Under the pieces are notes generated by a model that did not search any database, was not told the DNA's origin, and saw only the letters and a program-made list of their open reading frames with translations. A DNA stretch of 64,000 bases from Candidatus Homeothermus arabinoxylanisolvens (GTDB lineage Bacteria > Bacteroidota > Bacteroidia > Bacteroidales > Muribaculaceae): NCBI GenBank assembly GCA_001689405.1, contig LUJO01000060.1, positions 65,438-129,437 on the forward strand, in the 5' to 3' direction. The position numbers and the translations under genes are program-made. This document shows, piece after piece, positions 44,361-53,835 of this stretch (within the stretch, counting starts at the first letter, position 1; every line of letters begins with the position of its first letter).

Positions 44361-45407
44361 ATGGAAAATTACGGCATATCATACATTCTCGGGCTATCGA
44401 CTATGTTTTTCGGCATGATGGCCGTGTTCTTTTGGCGCAGGGGTGAACGGCTGCATAAGCTGGTGGCCCTGCTTACAGGCACAATAGCTTTGGAGTGTGT
44501 CAAGGACTTTGTCGCCGTGGCTATGGGGTTGTTCATACAGTCCTATTACTGGAATACAATGACTGCCGTCGACATGGTGGCTGTGCCGATGTATGCTTTT
44601 GTCCTTACGGAGCTTGTCAGGCCGGGATACCTGACTGTCAGGGCCATGATCTGGTCGGAACTGCCTTTTGTCGTACTCCCGGTCATGTATCTCATAGCAG
44701 GCAGTTTGTGGATTTTTTATGTATTGGTAGGGTGGGCTGCGGTATACGGTACAGCATATCTGATATGGACATCTGTCAATATTCCGCATTATAACCGGCA
44801 TCTTAAAGAGCGTTTTTCTTATACGGAGAATGTGAATCTCAATTGGCTAAGGATAATATTGTATACTTTTTATGTCATATTGGGCCTTTGGATACTGGAT
44901 TGTGTGCTGATACATGCCGATATGGAATGTCTGTATATGGTGTGCAATTTAGTGCTGTGGATGGTCATTTCATTCTTCCTTTTTCGTCATGAATCGGTCA
45001 TTGGCGAGTTGTCTGACACTGTGCTTCTGCCTAATGAAAATTTGACAGACCCTTGTTGCGATGACTCCTTGTCCTCGCGTATCGAGACTTTGTTCAACCG
45101 AGACAGGATTTATTTGAATTCCAGCCTGAAACTGTCTGACGTAGCGCGGGCCGCAGGCTCCAACCGCACATATGTGAGCAATTATTTCAACCGCGATGCG
45201 GCTTTGTCATTTTATGATTACGTGAATACCTACAGAATTAATCATGCATGTTCGCTTCTTACCGGTGCTGATATGTCAGTGCAGGAGGTCGCGCATAAGT
45301 CCGGCTTCAGCAGCGCATCGGCCTTTTCACGGGTCTTTGTCAAGCATAAAGGCTGCACGCCTACCGTATTCCGTGAATCGGTTAAGAGTGCTAAAGCCGC
45401 TGAATAA
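44361..45407 (+). CDS. Membrane-bound AraC family regulator
   Basis: 348 aa. Six to seven membrane helices fill residues 5-215, then a linker and a C-terminal AraC HTH_18 domain (about 245-345): LKLSDVARAAGSNRTYVSNYFN and VQEVAHKSGFSSASAFSRVFVKH (split). A DNA-binding domain tethered to a polytopic sensor suggests direct membrane-to-promoter signalling. A pair of palindromic ATTGTCAAT repeats lies just downstream, before the next gene. Confidence 0.88.
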   Translation: MENYGISYILGLSTMFFGMMAVFFWRRGERLHKLVALLTGTIALECVKDFVAVAMGLFIQSYYWNTMTAVDMVAVPMYAFVLTELVRPGYLTVRAMIWSELPFVVLPVMYLIAGSLWIFYVLVGWAAVYGTAYLIWTSVNIPHYNRHLKERFSYTENVNLNWLRIILYTFYVILGLWILDCVLIHADMECLYMVCNLVLWMVISFFLFRHESVIGELSDTVLLPNENLTDPCCDDSLSSRIETLFNRDRIYLNSSLKLSDVARAAGSNRTYVSNYFNRDAALSFYDYVNTYRINHACSLLTGADMSVQEVAHKSGFSSASAFSRVFVKHKGCTPTVFRESVKSAKAAE

Positions 45408-45421
45408 AAGCGTTTTTACGG

Positions 45422-45452
45422 ATTGTCAATGTCTGTTTTACCTATTGTCAAT
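45422..45452. promoter_or_regulatory. Paired ATTGTCAAT repeats, candidate AraC-type operator
   Basis: ATTGTCAAT occurs at 45422-45430 and 45444-45452, start-to-start 22 bp (two helical turns). Each copy is itself a palindrome around the central T. They lie between the membrane AraC gene and the gene it may control. Confidence 0.45.
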
Positions 45453-45552
45453 CGGTTTTTAAGCAATGTGTATAGGATTTTTACTTTTAAATAAGGCGAG
45501 AGCCTTTGTTTTGAGTAATTTAGGGCATTAAATAATAAACGATTGTTATCAT

Positions 45553-47133
45553 ATGAGCTTGAAAAGTATTCTTCTTGGGACCCGAAACGCGCCGCGCCGA
45601 TGTCTTGTATGGCTGATAATTATTACGGCATTTGTCGCATTTATAGCATTGGACGGGATGAAATATGACCTTAAAACCGATGGTCCGATGCTTGCGCTTG
45701 ACGGCGCCGCCGTTATGCGTCAGCGATTTGACCAAGATACAATAATTACCCGGCTTGCCGCCGGCGATAGCGTCAAGGTACTTGGTATTGACCGTTCATC
45801 TTCGGGACAGAAATGGCTTGTAGAGACTCGACGCGGCGATATCGGATGGATTGATGCCTCCGACCTATCCGGCGTTCGTCAGATAATAGTTGACGGCAGT
45901 GACAAGGGCGACACTGTATCGGTTAAGGCCAAATGGCTCGGTGCCATGATACACCGCTACGTCTACAAGAACGGCGAAGGAGAAGAGACTGAACGCTCCA
46001 CAAGCGGTTTTATGCCTGCTTTTGACGGCTGGGACGATTATGCATACGACCGCGACAGCCGTGCCGGAGTATGCACACAATCCAAGTTTGAGAATAAGAC
46101 CATAGGTAAGTCCTTGTCTGAAATAAACCGGAGTTTCGGTCATCCGGTGCTGCTGCGTGTCACGTCGCAAGGTTTCGAGGCACAGTATTCATGGAAAGCG
46201 TTTGACCCTTCAACGGGCGCGATGTGGCTCCCCGATGTGACTTTCGGCGCTGATTCCGTAGCTGTTGCAGTAAGTTTTGTGCGGCCCACCGAGCGCGCCG
46301 CAGGCTGGCTGAAGATACTGCCTTTTGCTTCCGCTATCATTGACTGTCCGTTGACTACCGTGGCTATTCGCAGCGGACGCTATATCGCCAATGCCAATCC
46401 CATGCCTGAAGGCATGATGAAAGTCATGATGTATTGCATGATCCCGATTGTATTGTTTGCGTATTTTCTGTGGATGTTCGCCTCGCAGACGGTTCCCGTG
46501 CTGCTTATTGGATGGCTCATGGCGATTCCGCCGCTATTTGCTTGGTTAAATGACAAGTGGCTGCGTGCGCTGATGCTGGTGCTTACGGTTGTGTCGTGCT
46601 ACGTATGGGCGGTGATTATGATGGCGTGGGGCATGTTTCCCTTCTGGGCGATTCTGATTGTCATTATCGGCTGGTATGCTTTCAGCTTGGCGTCAAGCTC
46701 CTTGTGCACCTATCCTCACTGCCGTTGTCCGCAATGTCATCATATGTATACCATAGAGTTTGACTATGATGAGTTTGAGTATGACGAGATTGCGACAGGT
46801 TCTGACGTCGTCAGGGGCAAATTGCTTGGCAAGCGCACTGAAAAGTGGAAAACATGGACCCGTATCACAACGACGACTACCGACCGCTTCGGTAATAAGT
46901 CGACAAGCAATCGCGACGTCGACGTGCAGAATCACTCGCTCGACTACAATACTTATGAGTTCATAGACTATAAGGTTACATATCGGCTCGACCATTATAC
47001 CGAATACTATAAGTGTCGCGTATGCGGCTTTATAGAGACGCAGCCGGGAGTCGACTGGACTGAAATAGACCGCGAGCAGGTAGGTACGCATACTGCCGAA
47101 ATCGCCGGTCAAGAACGTGTCAGAAGCTGGTGA
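45553..47133 (+). CDS. SH3-like / membrane / zinc-ribbon protein of unknown function
   Basis: 526 aa. One N-terminal helix (about 15-33), an SH3b-like segment (about 45-110, with LAAGDSVKVLGIDRS and RRGDIGWIDASDL), an extracytoplasmic domain (to about 280), a cluster of about four membrane helices (290-395) and a cytoplasmic tail with paired CxxC-type sites (CTYPHCRCPQCHHMY and KCRVCGF), a probable split zinc ribbon. The tail has an acidic run (DYDEFEYDE) and a Thr-rich region. I recognise no family. It sits between two AraC-family regulators. Confidence 0.7.
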   Translation: MSLKSILLGTRNAPRRCLVWLIIITAFVAFIALDGMKYDLKTDGPMLALDGAAVMRQRFDQDTIITRLAAGDSVKVLGIDRSSSGQKWLVETRRGDIGWIDASDLSGVRQIIVDGSDKGDTVSVKAKWLGAMIHRYVYKNGEGEETERSTSGFMPAFDGWDDYAYDRDSRAGVCTQSKFENKTIGKSLSEINRSFGHPVLLRVTSQGFEAQYSWKAFDPSTGAMWLPDVTFGADSVAVAVSFVRPTERAAGWLKILPFASAIIDCPLTTVAIRSGRYIANANPMPEGMMKVMMYCMIPIVLFAYFLWMFASQTVPVLLIGWLMAIPPLFAWLNDKWLRALMLVLTVVSCYVWAVIMMAWGMFPFWAILIVIIGWYAFSLASSSLCTYPHCRCPQCHHMYTIEFDYDEFEYDEIATGSDVVRGKLLGKRTEKWKTWTRITTTTTDRFGNKSTSNRDVDVQNHSLDYNTYEFIDYKVTYRLDHYTEYYKCRVCGFIETQPGVDWTEIDREQVGTHTAEIAGQERVRSW

Positions 47134-47181
47134 CCTTCGGGCCGACTGAAGTAATGTAAACCCGGCTGAATAAGGAAACCG

Positions 47182-47997
47182 ATGGGTGCGGAGATACTTT
47201 TCGTAAGGCCTTGCGAGCTGTTGCGGTCCTATGTACGATACTATTATGTGCTTGGTAGTGTCGACGGCTTTGATGAGCTTACGTTTCCTATCGGGTGTCC
47301 GCAGATTATCTTTCATAAAGGTGTTCCGTTGTTTATTCCGGAGCTGGGCACTTATCAACACCTGTTTACTATAAGCGGTCAGGTAAACTTTCCGGCGCAT
47401 GTAAGATCATGTGGTGACACGGAGATGATAGTTGTCGTATTTCATCCTCATGCCATAGGCCGGTTTATCGCTACGCCGCCATCCTCATTCCACAATCTTG
47501 AAATCTCGGGATATGATATCGGTAACAGCTCTCTGAACAGCCTGTCCCGACGTATATTTGATTGCGCCGATAACCTACGGTGCATACATATGATAGAAGA
47601 TTGGTTGCTTGCCGGACTGAACGATGTGTGTTTGTCTTACGATGACCGTATCGGCGCTACGATAAAAAGGCTTATGCAGTGTCCTTCGGCAAAGGTCACG
47701 GAACTTGCCGACACCGCCTGTTTAAGCAAGAAGCAGTTTGAGCGCGTGTTCAGTCGATACGTGGGTATGCGGCCTAAAGAATATGCCAGAGTGGTCCGCT
47801 TTCAGAAATCGATGTGGCTTATGCAGAACGGACAATTGAATGACGCTGACATAGCATATGCAAGCGGCTTTGCCGATCAGTCACATTTCATCCGCGAGTT
47901 CAAAGCTTTCAGTGGATGTACGCCGGGAAAGTTACGAAATGAAGGCCGTATATATTCCGATCTCTTTACTGACCCGCCGGTAACGTTTATAAAGTGA
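47182..47997 (+). CDS. AraC family transcriptional regulator
   Basis: 271 aa. The N-terminal half is a DUF6597-like sensor (RPCELLRSYVRYYYVLG; FPIGCPQIIFHKG). The C-terminal half is an HTH_18 domain: VTELADTACLSKKQFERVF, then ADIAYASGFADQSHFIREFK with SGCTPGKLR. Soluble. It lies 48 bp after the zinc-ribbon membrane protein on the same strand, so the two may be co-expressed. Confidence 0.9.
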   Translation: MGAEILFVRPCELLRSYVRYYYVLGSVDGFDELTFPIGCPQIIFHKGVPLFIPELGTYQHLFTISGQVNFPAHVRSCGDTEMIVVVFHPHAIGRFIATPPSSFHNLEISGYDIGNSSLNSLSRRIFDCADNLRCIHMIEDWLLAGLNDVCLSYDDRIGATIKRLMQCPSAKVTELADTACLSKKQFERVFSRYVGMRPKEYARVVRFQKSMWLMQNGQLNDADIAYASGFADQSHFIREFKAFSGCTPGKLRNEGRIYSDLFTDPPVTFIK

Positions 47998-48056
47998 GTC
48001 GTGCCAAAATCTGTAATAATGTCTCATTTATTCTATACCGTCGGGATTTTAACTCA

Positions 48057-48064
48057 TAACTTTG
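48057..48064 (+). promoter_or_regulatory. -7 box (TAACTTTG) of the CAT-like gene
   Basis: Exact TAnnTTTG match ending 16 bp before the ATG, so the leader is about 10 nt. Confidence 0.5.
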
Positions 48065-48080
48065 CATAAAAAACAGAATT

Positions 48081-48722
48081 ATGAAAGAGATTGACCCCGA
48101 TGAAACGCTCCGCGCCTACGCCTACAATATGTGGATGAAGGCGCCTATGCCGATGGTTACGTTTTTCAAGACCCTTGACGTATCGCGTCTGTTGCGGTTC
48201 AGTCGCCGGCGAAAACTGAAATTCAATATGCTCATGTGCTATTGCATCGGCAAGGCGGCCGGTCAGGTAAAGGAGTTTTACATGCTTCCGGTGGGTGACC
48301 GGCTGGTCAGCTACGATAGCCTGTCGGTCAATACTATCGTGGAGAATAAACGGGGCGAAGTAAGCTCATGCGACATACCGTTCTCGGTAAACTTGAGTGA
48401 CTTCAATGACGACTATCTGCGTCTGACACGTCAGGTGGCGGATAGCTGTGAGAACCATGACCTGTCAGAAAACAGTATGGTCATCGGCACCTCCGCTCTC
48501 GCACGCTTCGATATTGACGGCGCGGTGGGCATGTACAGCGGCATTTTCAATAATCCGTTCATGATATGGGGCAAGTATCGTAAGCGGTTTTTTCGGACGA
48601 CCTTAATTGTCTCTTTCCAGTTTCACCATACGCAGATGGACGGTGCGCACGCAGCCCGGTTCCTTGACATATTGCAAAAGGAGATTGACGCTATATGGCC
48701 TGCATACGTGCGCGGTCGTTAA
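48081..48722 (+). CDS. CAT-fold acyltransferase (chloramphenicol acetyltransferase-like)
   Basis: 213 aa. The catalytic motif HHxxxDG is FQFHHTQMDGAHAARFLD, with H183 as base and D187. The opening FNMLMCYCIGKAA and PFSVN/MYSG blocks agree with the CATA-like family. Many chromosomal relatives do not confer chloramphenicol resistance and act on unknown acceptors, so resistance should not be assumed. Single gene with its own promoter. Confidence 0.85.
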   Translation: MKEIDPDETLRAYAYNMWMKAPMPMVTFFKTLDVSRLLRFSRRRKLKFNMLMCYCIGKAAGQVKEFYMLPVGDRLVSYDSLSVNTIVENKRGEVSSCDIPFSVNLSDFNDDYLRLTRQVADSCENHDLSENSMVIGTSALARFDIDGAVGMYSGIFNNPFMIWGKYRKRFFRTTLIVSFQFHHTQMDGAHAARFLDILQKEIDAIWPAYVRGR

Positions 48723-48800
48723 AAATTTCGCTATTTTTGACAAAATTAAGAGTTAAGTGTTATAATTATTGAGTAACTTAGCAACTTAATTTTTCAAAGG

Positions 48801-50486
48801 ATGATGAAACGACGTAATTCACTGTTGGGCCGTGGTGTTGTAATAGCTTTTGTGGGTGTGCTCGCGTTAAGCGCAATTGCGGCCACGCGCAGCAACAAGG
48901 CTGAGATTACACGCAATCTCGATATATTCAATGCCCTTTATAAGGAGCTGCAGACCAATTATGTGGACTCTATCGATGCCGAGAAGTCGATCAATACGGC
49001 CATTGCAGCGATGTTAAACGACATCGACCCGTATACCGAGTATTTCCCCGCAAGCGCTCAGGAAGACCTGACCATGATGACGTCGGGTGAATATGCCGGC
49101 ATAGGTTCGCTTATTGTCGAGAAACCCGGACAAGGGGTGTTTATATCCGAGCCTTATTTCGGCACTCCCTCGCAGGAAGCCGGGCTGAAGGCCGGCGACC
49201 TCATCATGATGATTGACAACGACACCGTGACCTCTTGGCACAGCGCTCAGGTGAGCGAGCGCCTCAAAGGACAGGCCGGTACACCGTTGAAAGTTACGGT
49301 AAAGCGCCCTTATGTGCAGGACTCCATAATCACGTTTGAGCTGGTGCGTCGTAAGATACAGATGCCTGCCGTGCCCTACTACGGAGTTGTTAAGGATAAT
49401 ATAGGTTACATATATCTTACGTCGTTTACCGACAAGGCTGCCAATGACGTGCGCAATGCGCTTATAGAACTGAAAAAAGACCCGCATGTGAAGTCGATTG
49501 TGCTCGACCTTCGCGGCAACAGAGGCGGCCTGCTCGAAGCTGCGGTGAAGATTGTGAGCCTCTTTGTGCCTAAGAATACCGAGGTATTGCGTACCCGTGG
49601 CAAAGGGCTCCTTAATGAGAAGGTATACAAGACCACATCTGCTCCGATCGATACGAAGATACCTCTGGCCGTGTTTATCGACGGCGCTTCCGCGTCAAGC
49701 TCCGAGATTACGGCCGGTGCGCTTCAGGATCTTGACCGGGCCGTTATTATCGGAAGCCGCTCATTCGGCAAGGGCCTTGTGCAGTCTACCCGCCAGTTGC
49801 CTTACGACGGCATGCTTAAAGTGACCATAGCCAAGTACTACATACCGAGCGGACGACTTATACAGGCTATCGACTACAGCCACCGTAATCCCGACGGCTC
49901 GGTGGCCCGCATACCTGACTCGCTTACGAGCGTGTTCAAGACCGTGCATGGCCGCGAAGTACGCGACGGCGGCGGCATAACTCCCGATGTGCCCATCGAT
50001 TACGGCGAAGTAAATCGTCTTACCTACAACATAGTCAGCGACAACTGGGCGTTTGATTACGCCACGAAGTTTGCCGCTGAACATCCTGTCATCGTTCCGG
50101 CCGAGGAGTTTGACATAACCGACTCTATATTCACCGACTTCAAGTCATTCATAAATCCCGACAAGTTCAATTACGACAAGGCTTGCGAGCAGATGGTGAC
50201 AGCGCTCAAGAAGACCGCCGAGGTCGAGGGCTATATGAACGACTCGGTAAAGAAAGAGCTTGATGTCATCGAAAAGCTGCTCAAGCATAATCTCGGTCAT
50301 GACCTTGACAATAACCGTGACGATATAGTGGACATTCTTGCCGGCGAGATAATAAAGCGCTACTATTATCAGGAGGGGCAGGTGATACAGACCCTCAAGC
50401 GTGATGCGGCTCTCGATTCTGCGGCCGTGATACTCAACGACAAGTCACGTTACACATCTATACTATCACCCCGAAAAAAGTCGTGA
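48801..50486 (+). CDS. S41 family C-terminal processing protease
   Basis: 561 aa. N-terminal signal anchor (about 11-28), PDZ domain (about 90-170, GIGSLIVEKPGQGVFISEP split, AGLKAGDLIMMID) and the S41 protease core with catalytic S301 (GASASSSEIT) and K324 (SFGKGLVQS). A C-terminal domain of about 190 residues follows. It acts in the periplasm on C-termini of envelope proteins. It precedes mfd by 4 bp. Confidence 0.93.
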   Translation: MMKRRNSLLGRGVVIAFVGVLALSAIAATRSNKAEITRNLDIFNALYKELQTNYVDSIDAEKSINTAIAAMLNDIDPYTEYFPASAQEDLTMMTSGEYAGIGSLIVEKPGQGVFISEPYFGTPSQEAGLKAGDLIMMIDNDTVTSWHSAQVSERLKGQAGTPLKVTVKRPYVQDSIITFELVRRKIQMPAVPYYGVVKDNIGYIYLTSFTDKAANDVRNALIELKKDPHVKSIVLDLRGNRGGLLEAAVKIVSLFVPKNTEVLRTRGKGLLNEKVYKTTSAPIDTKIPLAVFIDGASASSSEITAGALQDLDRAVIIGSRSFGKGLVQSTRQLPYDGMLKVTIAKYYIPSGRLIQAIDYSHRNPDGSVARIPDSLTSVFKTVHGREVRDGGGITPDVPIDYGEVNRLTYNIVSDNWAFDYATKFAAEHPVIVPAEEFDITDSIFTDFKSFINPDKFNYDKACEQMVTALKKTAEVEGYMNDSVKKELDVIEKLLKHNLGHDLDNNRDDIVDILAGEIIKRYYYQEGQVIQTLKRDAALDSAAVILNDKSRYTSILSPRKKS

Positions 50487-50490
50487 CGCA

Positions 50491-53400
50491 ATGGACTTGG
50501 AGCAGTTATGCGCCAAGATGCTGACCGCCTCGCGGAAAAAAGCGGTCTTGAGCGCACTTGAAGACAGCGCCGTAAGGCGTGTGACCATGTACGGGCTTGC
50601 CGGCTCGTCGGCGCCTATGCTTATGGCTTCGTTGCCTCCTCTGTCGGGGCCGGTACTTGTGGTGGGCGACTCGCTTGACGATGCCGGTTATCTGTATCAC
50701 GACCTTTCGAGGGCGCTTGGCGAAAGCGCCGTGCTCATGTTTCCGTCAGGCTACAAGCGCTCCATAAAGTACGGACAGCCTGAACCTCCGTCGCAGATCA
50801 TGCGCACCGAGGTACTCAACCGCTGGGGTGTCGACGCGGCACTGCGCTATGTCGTCACATATCCCGAGGCTTTGGCCGAAAAGGTAGCGTCGCGCGATAC
50901 TATAGACGAACATACCTTGAGGTTGGCGACGGGCTCGTCGGCCGACATTACCGAGATAAAGAAGTGGTTGCGTGAAAACGGGTTTGAGGAGGTGGACTAT
51001 GTGTACGACCCGGGACACTTTGCCGTGCGCGGCTCAATTCTTGACATATTCGGTTACAGCTACGAAGAGCCTTTCCGCATAGACTTCTTCGGCGACGATA
51101 TAGAGTCGATACGCAGCTTCAATATAGAGACCCAGCTGTCGGAACGTAAGTTTGACGACATATCCGTCACCTCCAATGTCACTTCAAGTTCTGAAGGGTC
51201 GCTGCTCGACTACATTTCGCGCGACACTCTGATATGGATGCGCGACCCCGCTTATACCGTGGACCGTATTAAGTCCATTGCGGGCGAGTCGTTCAGCAGC
51301 AGTGCGCTGATAGCCGACGAGGGCGACGCATCGGCCATGTCGCAGGTTGTCGATCCCGAACGGTTTGCCGATGAGCTTGGCGGCTTTAAGCTGGTGTCGT
51401 TCACGTCGGCGCTCGATGTACCGTCAGGAACCGGCACGGCTATCGGCTTCGGATGCACGCCACAGGGCATATATCATAAGAATTTCGATCTTATAAGTGA
51501 CTCTTTCGGCAAATTGCTGGCCGACGGATACACCATATATATACTGAGTGACTCGGAGAAGCAGATAGAACGTCTGCGGGCCATATTTGCCGACCGCGGC
51601 GACGATATATCGTTCACTTCGGTCATAACCACTGTCCATGAGGGCTTTGTGGATCATGCCGTGAAGATGTGTGTGTTTACCGACCACCAGATTTTTGACC
51701 GCTTCCATAAATATAATCTGAAGAGCGACCGCGCCCGTTCGGGCAAGCTTGCCTTGTCGCTGAAAGAGCTCGGCCAGATAGAACCGGGCGACTATATAGT
51801 CCATGCCGACCACGGAGTAGGGCGTTTCGGCGGCCTTATACGCACCGAGGTCAACGGCCGCATGCAGGAGATGATCAAATTGGTGTATCTTAACAACGAC
51901 CTGCTGCTTGTAAGCATACATTCACTCCACAAACTGTCGAAGTATCGCGGTAAGGAGGGTGTGGAGCCCCGCATAAACCGCCTCGGTTCGGGTGCGTGGA
52001 ACAAGATGAAGGACCGCACCAAGTCCAAGCTCAAGGATATAGCGCGCGACCTCATCAAGCTCTATGCCGCCCGTAAGGATGAGAAAGGCTATGCCTACTC
52101 GCCCGACAGCTATCTGCAGCAGGAGCTTGAGGCGTCGTTTCTGTATGAGGATACGCCTGACCAGCTTACGGCCACTCAGGCTGTGAAGGCCGACATGGAG
52201 TCGGCTCGCCCCATGGACCGCCTTGTGTGCGGCGATGTCGGTTTCGGCAAGACCGAAGTGGCCATACGTGCGGCCTTTAAGGCGGCCACCGACAACAAAC
52301 AGACTGCGGTGCTTGTGCCGACTACCGTACTTGCCTACCAGCACTACAATACGTTTAAGGACCGGCTTAAAGACTTTCCCGTAAGGGTGGAATATCTGTC
52401 GCGAGCGCGCTCGGCCAAAGATGTGAGGCTGATACTCGCCGATCTTGCCGAAGGCAAAATAGACATACTTATAGGCACACATAAGATAATAGGCAAAGAT
52501 GTGAAGTTTAAGGACCTCGGCCTTCTTATTGTCGACGAGGAGCAGAAGTTTGGCGTGGCTGTCAAGGAGAAACTGAAGCAGCTGAAGACAAATGTCGACA
52601 CCCTTACCATGTCGGCGACGCCGATACCGCGCACGCTGCAGTTCTCGCTCATGGGCGCCCGCGACCTTTCGGCCATAACCACGCCCCCGGCCAACCGATA
52701 TCCCATACTTACTTCGCTCAACGCGTTGAACGATGATATAATCACCGAGGCCGTGAATTTCGAGATGTCGCGCAACGGTCAGGTGTTTATCGTGAATCCG
52801 CGCATTGAGGGGCTTTATGACCTTGAGGCCATGGTGAAGCGTCTTGTGCCCGACGCGCGTACTATCGTGGCACACGGCCAGATGCCGCCCGAAAAGCTTG
52901 AAAAAGCCATAATGGATTTTTCCAATCACGATTACGACGTACTGCTTGCCACCACTATAATAGAGTCGGGCATAGACATGCCCAATGTCAACACTATAGT
53001 CATAAATGACGCGCACAAATTCGGCTTGAGCGAGTTGCATCAGCTCCGCGGGCGAGTAGGACGCAGTTCGCGCAAGGCGTTCTGTTATCTTCTTGTTCCG
53101 CCTCATGTGCCGTTGACGCCTGTCGCGCGTCGCCGTCTTCAGGCCATAGAGAGTTTCAGCGAACTCGGCAGCGGCATACACATAGCCATGCAGGACCTCG
53201 ACATACGCGGCGCCGGCAATCTGCTCGGAGCCGAACAGTCGGGCTTCATAGCCGACCTCGGTTACGAAACATATCAGCGCATACTCAAAGAAGCCGTGAT
53301 GGAGTTGAAAAACGAGGAGTTTGCCGACACGCTTACCGCTTCCGACGGCACGTCCGGCGATGAGGAGTTTGTGGCCGACTGTGCTGTGGAGAGCGATATG

Positions 53401-53835
53401 GAGCTTCTGCTTCCGCCCGATTATGTGCCGCAGGAGAGCGAGCGTATAAGTCTGTATAAGGAACTCGACGGCATAGAGCGCGAGCTTGACCTGCAGCGTT
53501 TCAGAATGCATCTTGAGGACCGTTTCGGCAAGATACCCAAAGTCACCTCCGAGCTGCTCCGTGTGCCGCGTCTGCGTTATCTTGCACGGCGTCTCGGTAT
53601 AGAGAAGATTGTGCTTAAACAGGAGCAGATGTACATGTATTTTGTCGACGACAACAATAAGGCTTACTACCAGTCACCCATGTTCGGCCGTATATTGAAT
53701 TACCTTCAGGCTCATCCGCGACGTTGCCGTATAAGGGAGAAAAACGGACGCCGCAGTCTTGCCATCGCCGATGTGCCCACGGTGGAGGAGGCAGTGTCGC
53801 TGCTTCAGGAGATACTGTCGCTTAACTCGATATGA
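50491..53835 (+). CDS. mfd: Transcription-repair coupling factor Mfd
   Basis: 1114 aa. UvrB-like N-terminal region, the CarD-like RNA-polymerase interaction domain (GDYIVHADHGVGRFGGL), then the translocase: Walker A CGDVGFGKTEVAIRAAF, DEEQKFG box, SATPIPRTLQ, QLRGRVGRS, and the C-terminal TRCF domain (YKELDGIEREL). It removes stalled RNA polymerase and recruits UvrA. Its stop overlaps the start of the next gene (ATGA). A 529-codon antisense open frame inside it is a codon-usage shadow. Confidence 0.96.
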   Translation: MDLEQLCAKMLTASRKKAVLSALEDSAVRRVTMYGLAGSSAPMLMASLPPLSGPVLVVGDSLDDAGYLYHDLSRALGESAVLMFPSGYKRSIKYGQPEPPSQIMRTEVLNRWGVDAALRYVVTYPEALAEKVASRDTIDEHTLRLATGSSADITEIKKWLRENGFEEVDYVYDPGHFAVRGSILDIFGYSYEEPFRIDFFGDDIESIRSFNIETQLSERKFDDISVTSNVTSSSEGSLLDYISRDTLIWMRDPAYTVDRIKSIAGESFSSSALIADEGDASAMSQVVDPERFADELGGFKLVSFTSALDVPSGTGTAIGFGCTPQGIYHKNFDLISDSFGKLLADGYTIYILSDSEKQIERLRAIFADRGDDISFTSVITTVHEGFVDHAVKMCVFTDHQIFDRFHKYNLKSDRARSGKLALSLKELGQIEPGDYIVHADHGVGRFGGLIRTEVNGRMQEMIKLVYLNNDLLLVSIHSLHKLSKYRGKEGVEPRINRLGSGAWNKMKDRTKSKLKDIARDLIKLYAARKDEKGYAYSPDSYLQQELEASFLYEDTPDQLTATQAVKADMESARPMDRLVCGDVGFGKTEVAIRAAFKAATDNKQTAVLVPTTVLAYQHYNTFKDRLKDFPVRVEYLSRARSAKDVRLILADLAEGKIDILIGTHKIIGKDVKFKDLGLLIVDEEQKFGVAVKEKLKQLKTNVDTLTMSATPIPRTLQFSLMGARDLSAITTPPANRYPILTSLNALNDDIITEAVNFEMSRNGQVFIVNPRIEGLYDLEAMVKRLVPDARTIVAHGQMPPEKLEKAIMDFSNHDYDVLLATTIIESGIDMPNVNTIVINDAHKFGLSELHQLRGRVGRSSRKAFCYLLVPPHVPLTPVARRRLQAIESFSELGSGIHIAMQDLDIRGAGNLLGAEQSGFIADLGYETYQRILKEAVMELKNEEFADTLTASDGTSGDEEFVADCAVESDMELLLPPDYVPQESERISLYKELDGIERELDLQRFRMHLEDRFGKIPKVTSELLRVPRLRYLARRLGIEKIVLKQEQMYMYFVDDNNKAYYQSPMFGRILNYLQAHPRRCRIREKNGRRSLAIADVPTVEEAVSLLQEILSLNSI

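Noticed and set aside
48081..48722. Chloramphenicol resistance gene
   Set aside because: The HHxxxDG motif shows the fold and chemistry only. Chromosomal CAT-like proteins often have other acceptors, so resistance is not claimed.
51922..53511. 529-codon open frame antisense to mfd
   Set aside because: It mirrors mfd in a high-GC gene and its translation has no domain or plausible start context. The mfd motifs on the plus strand are complete.
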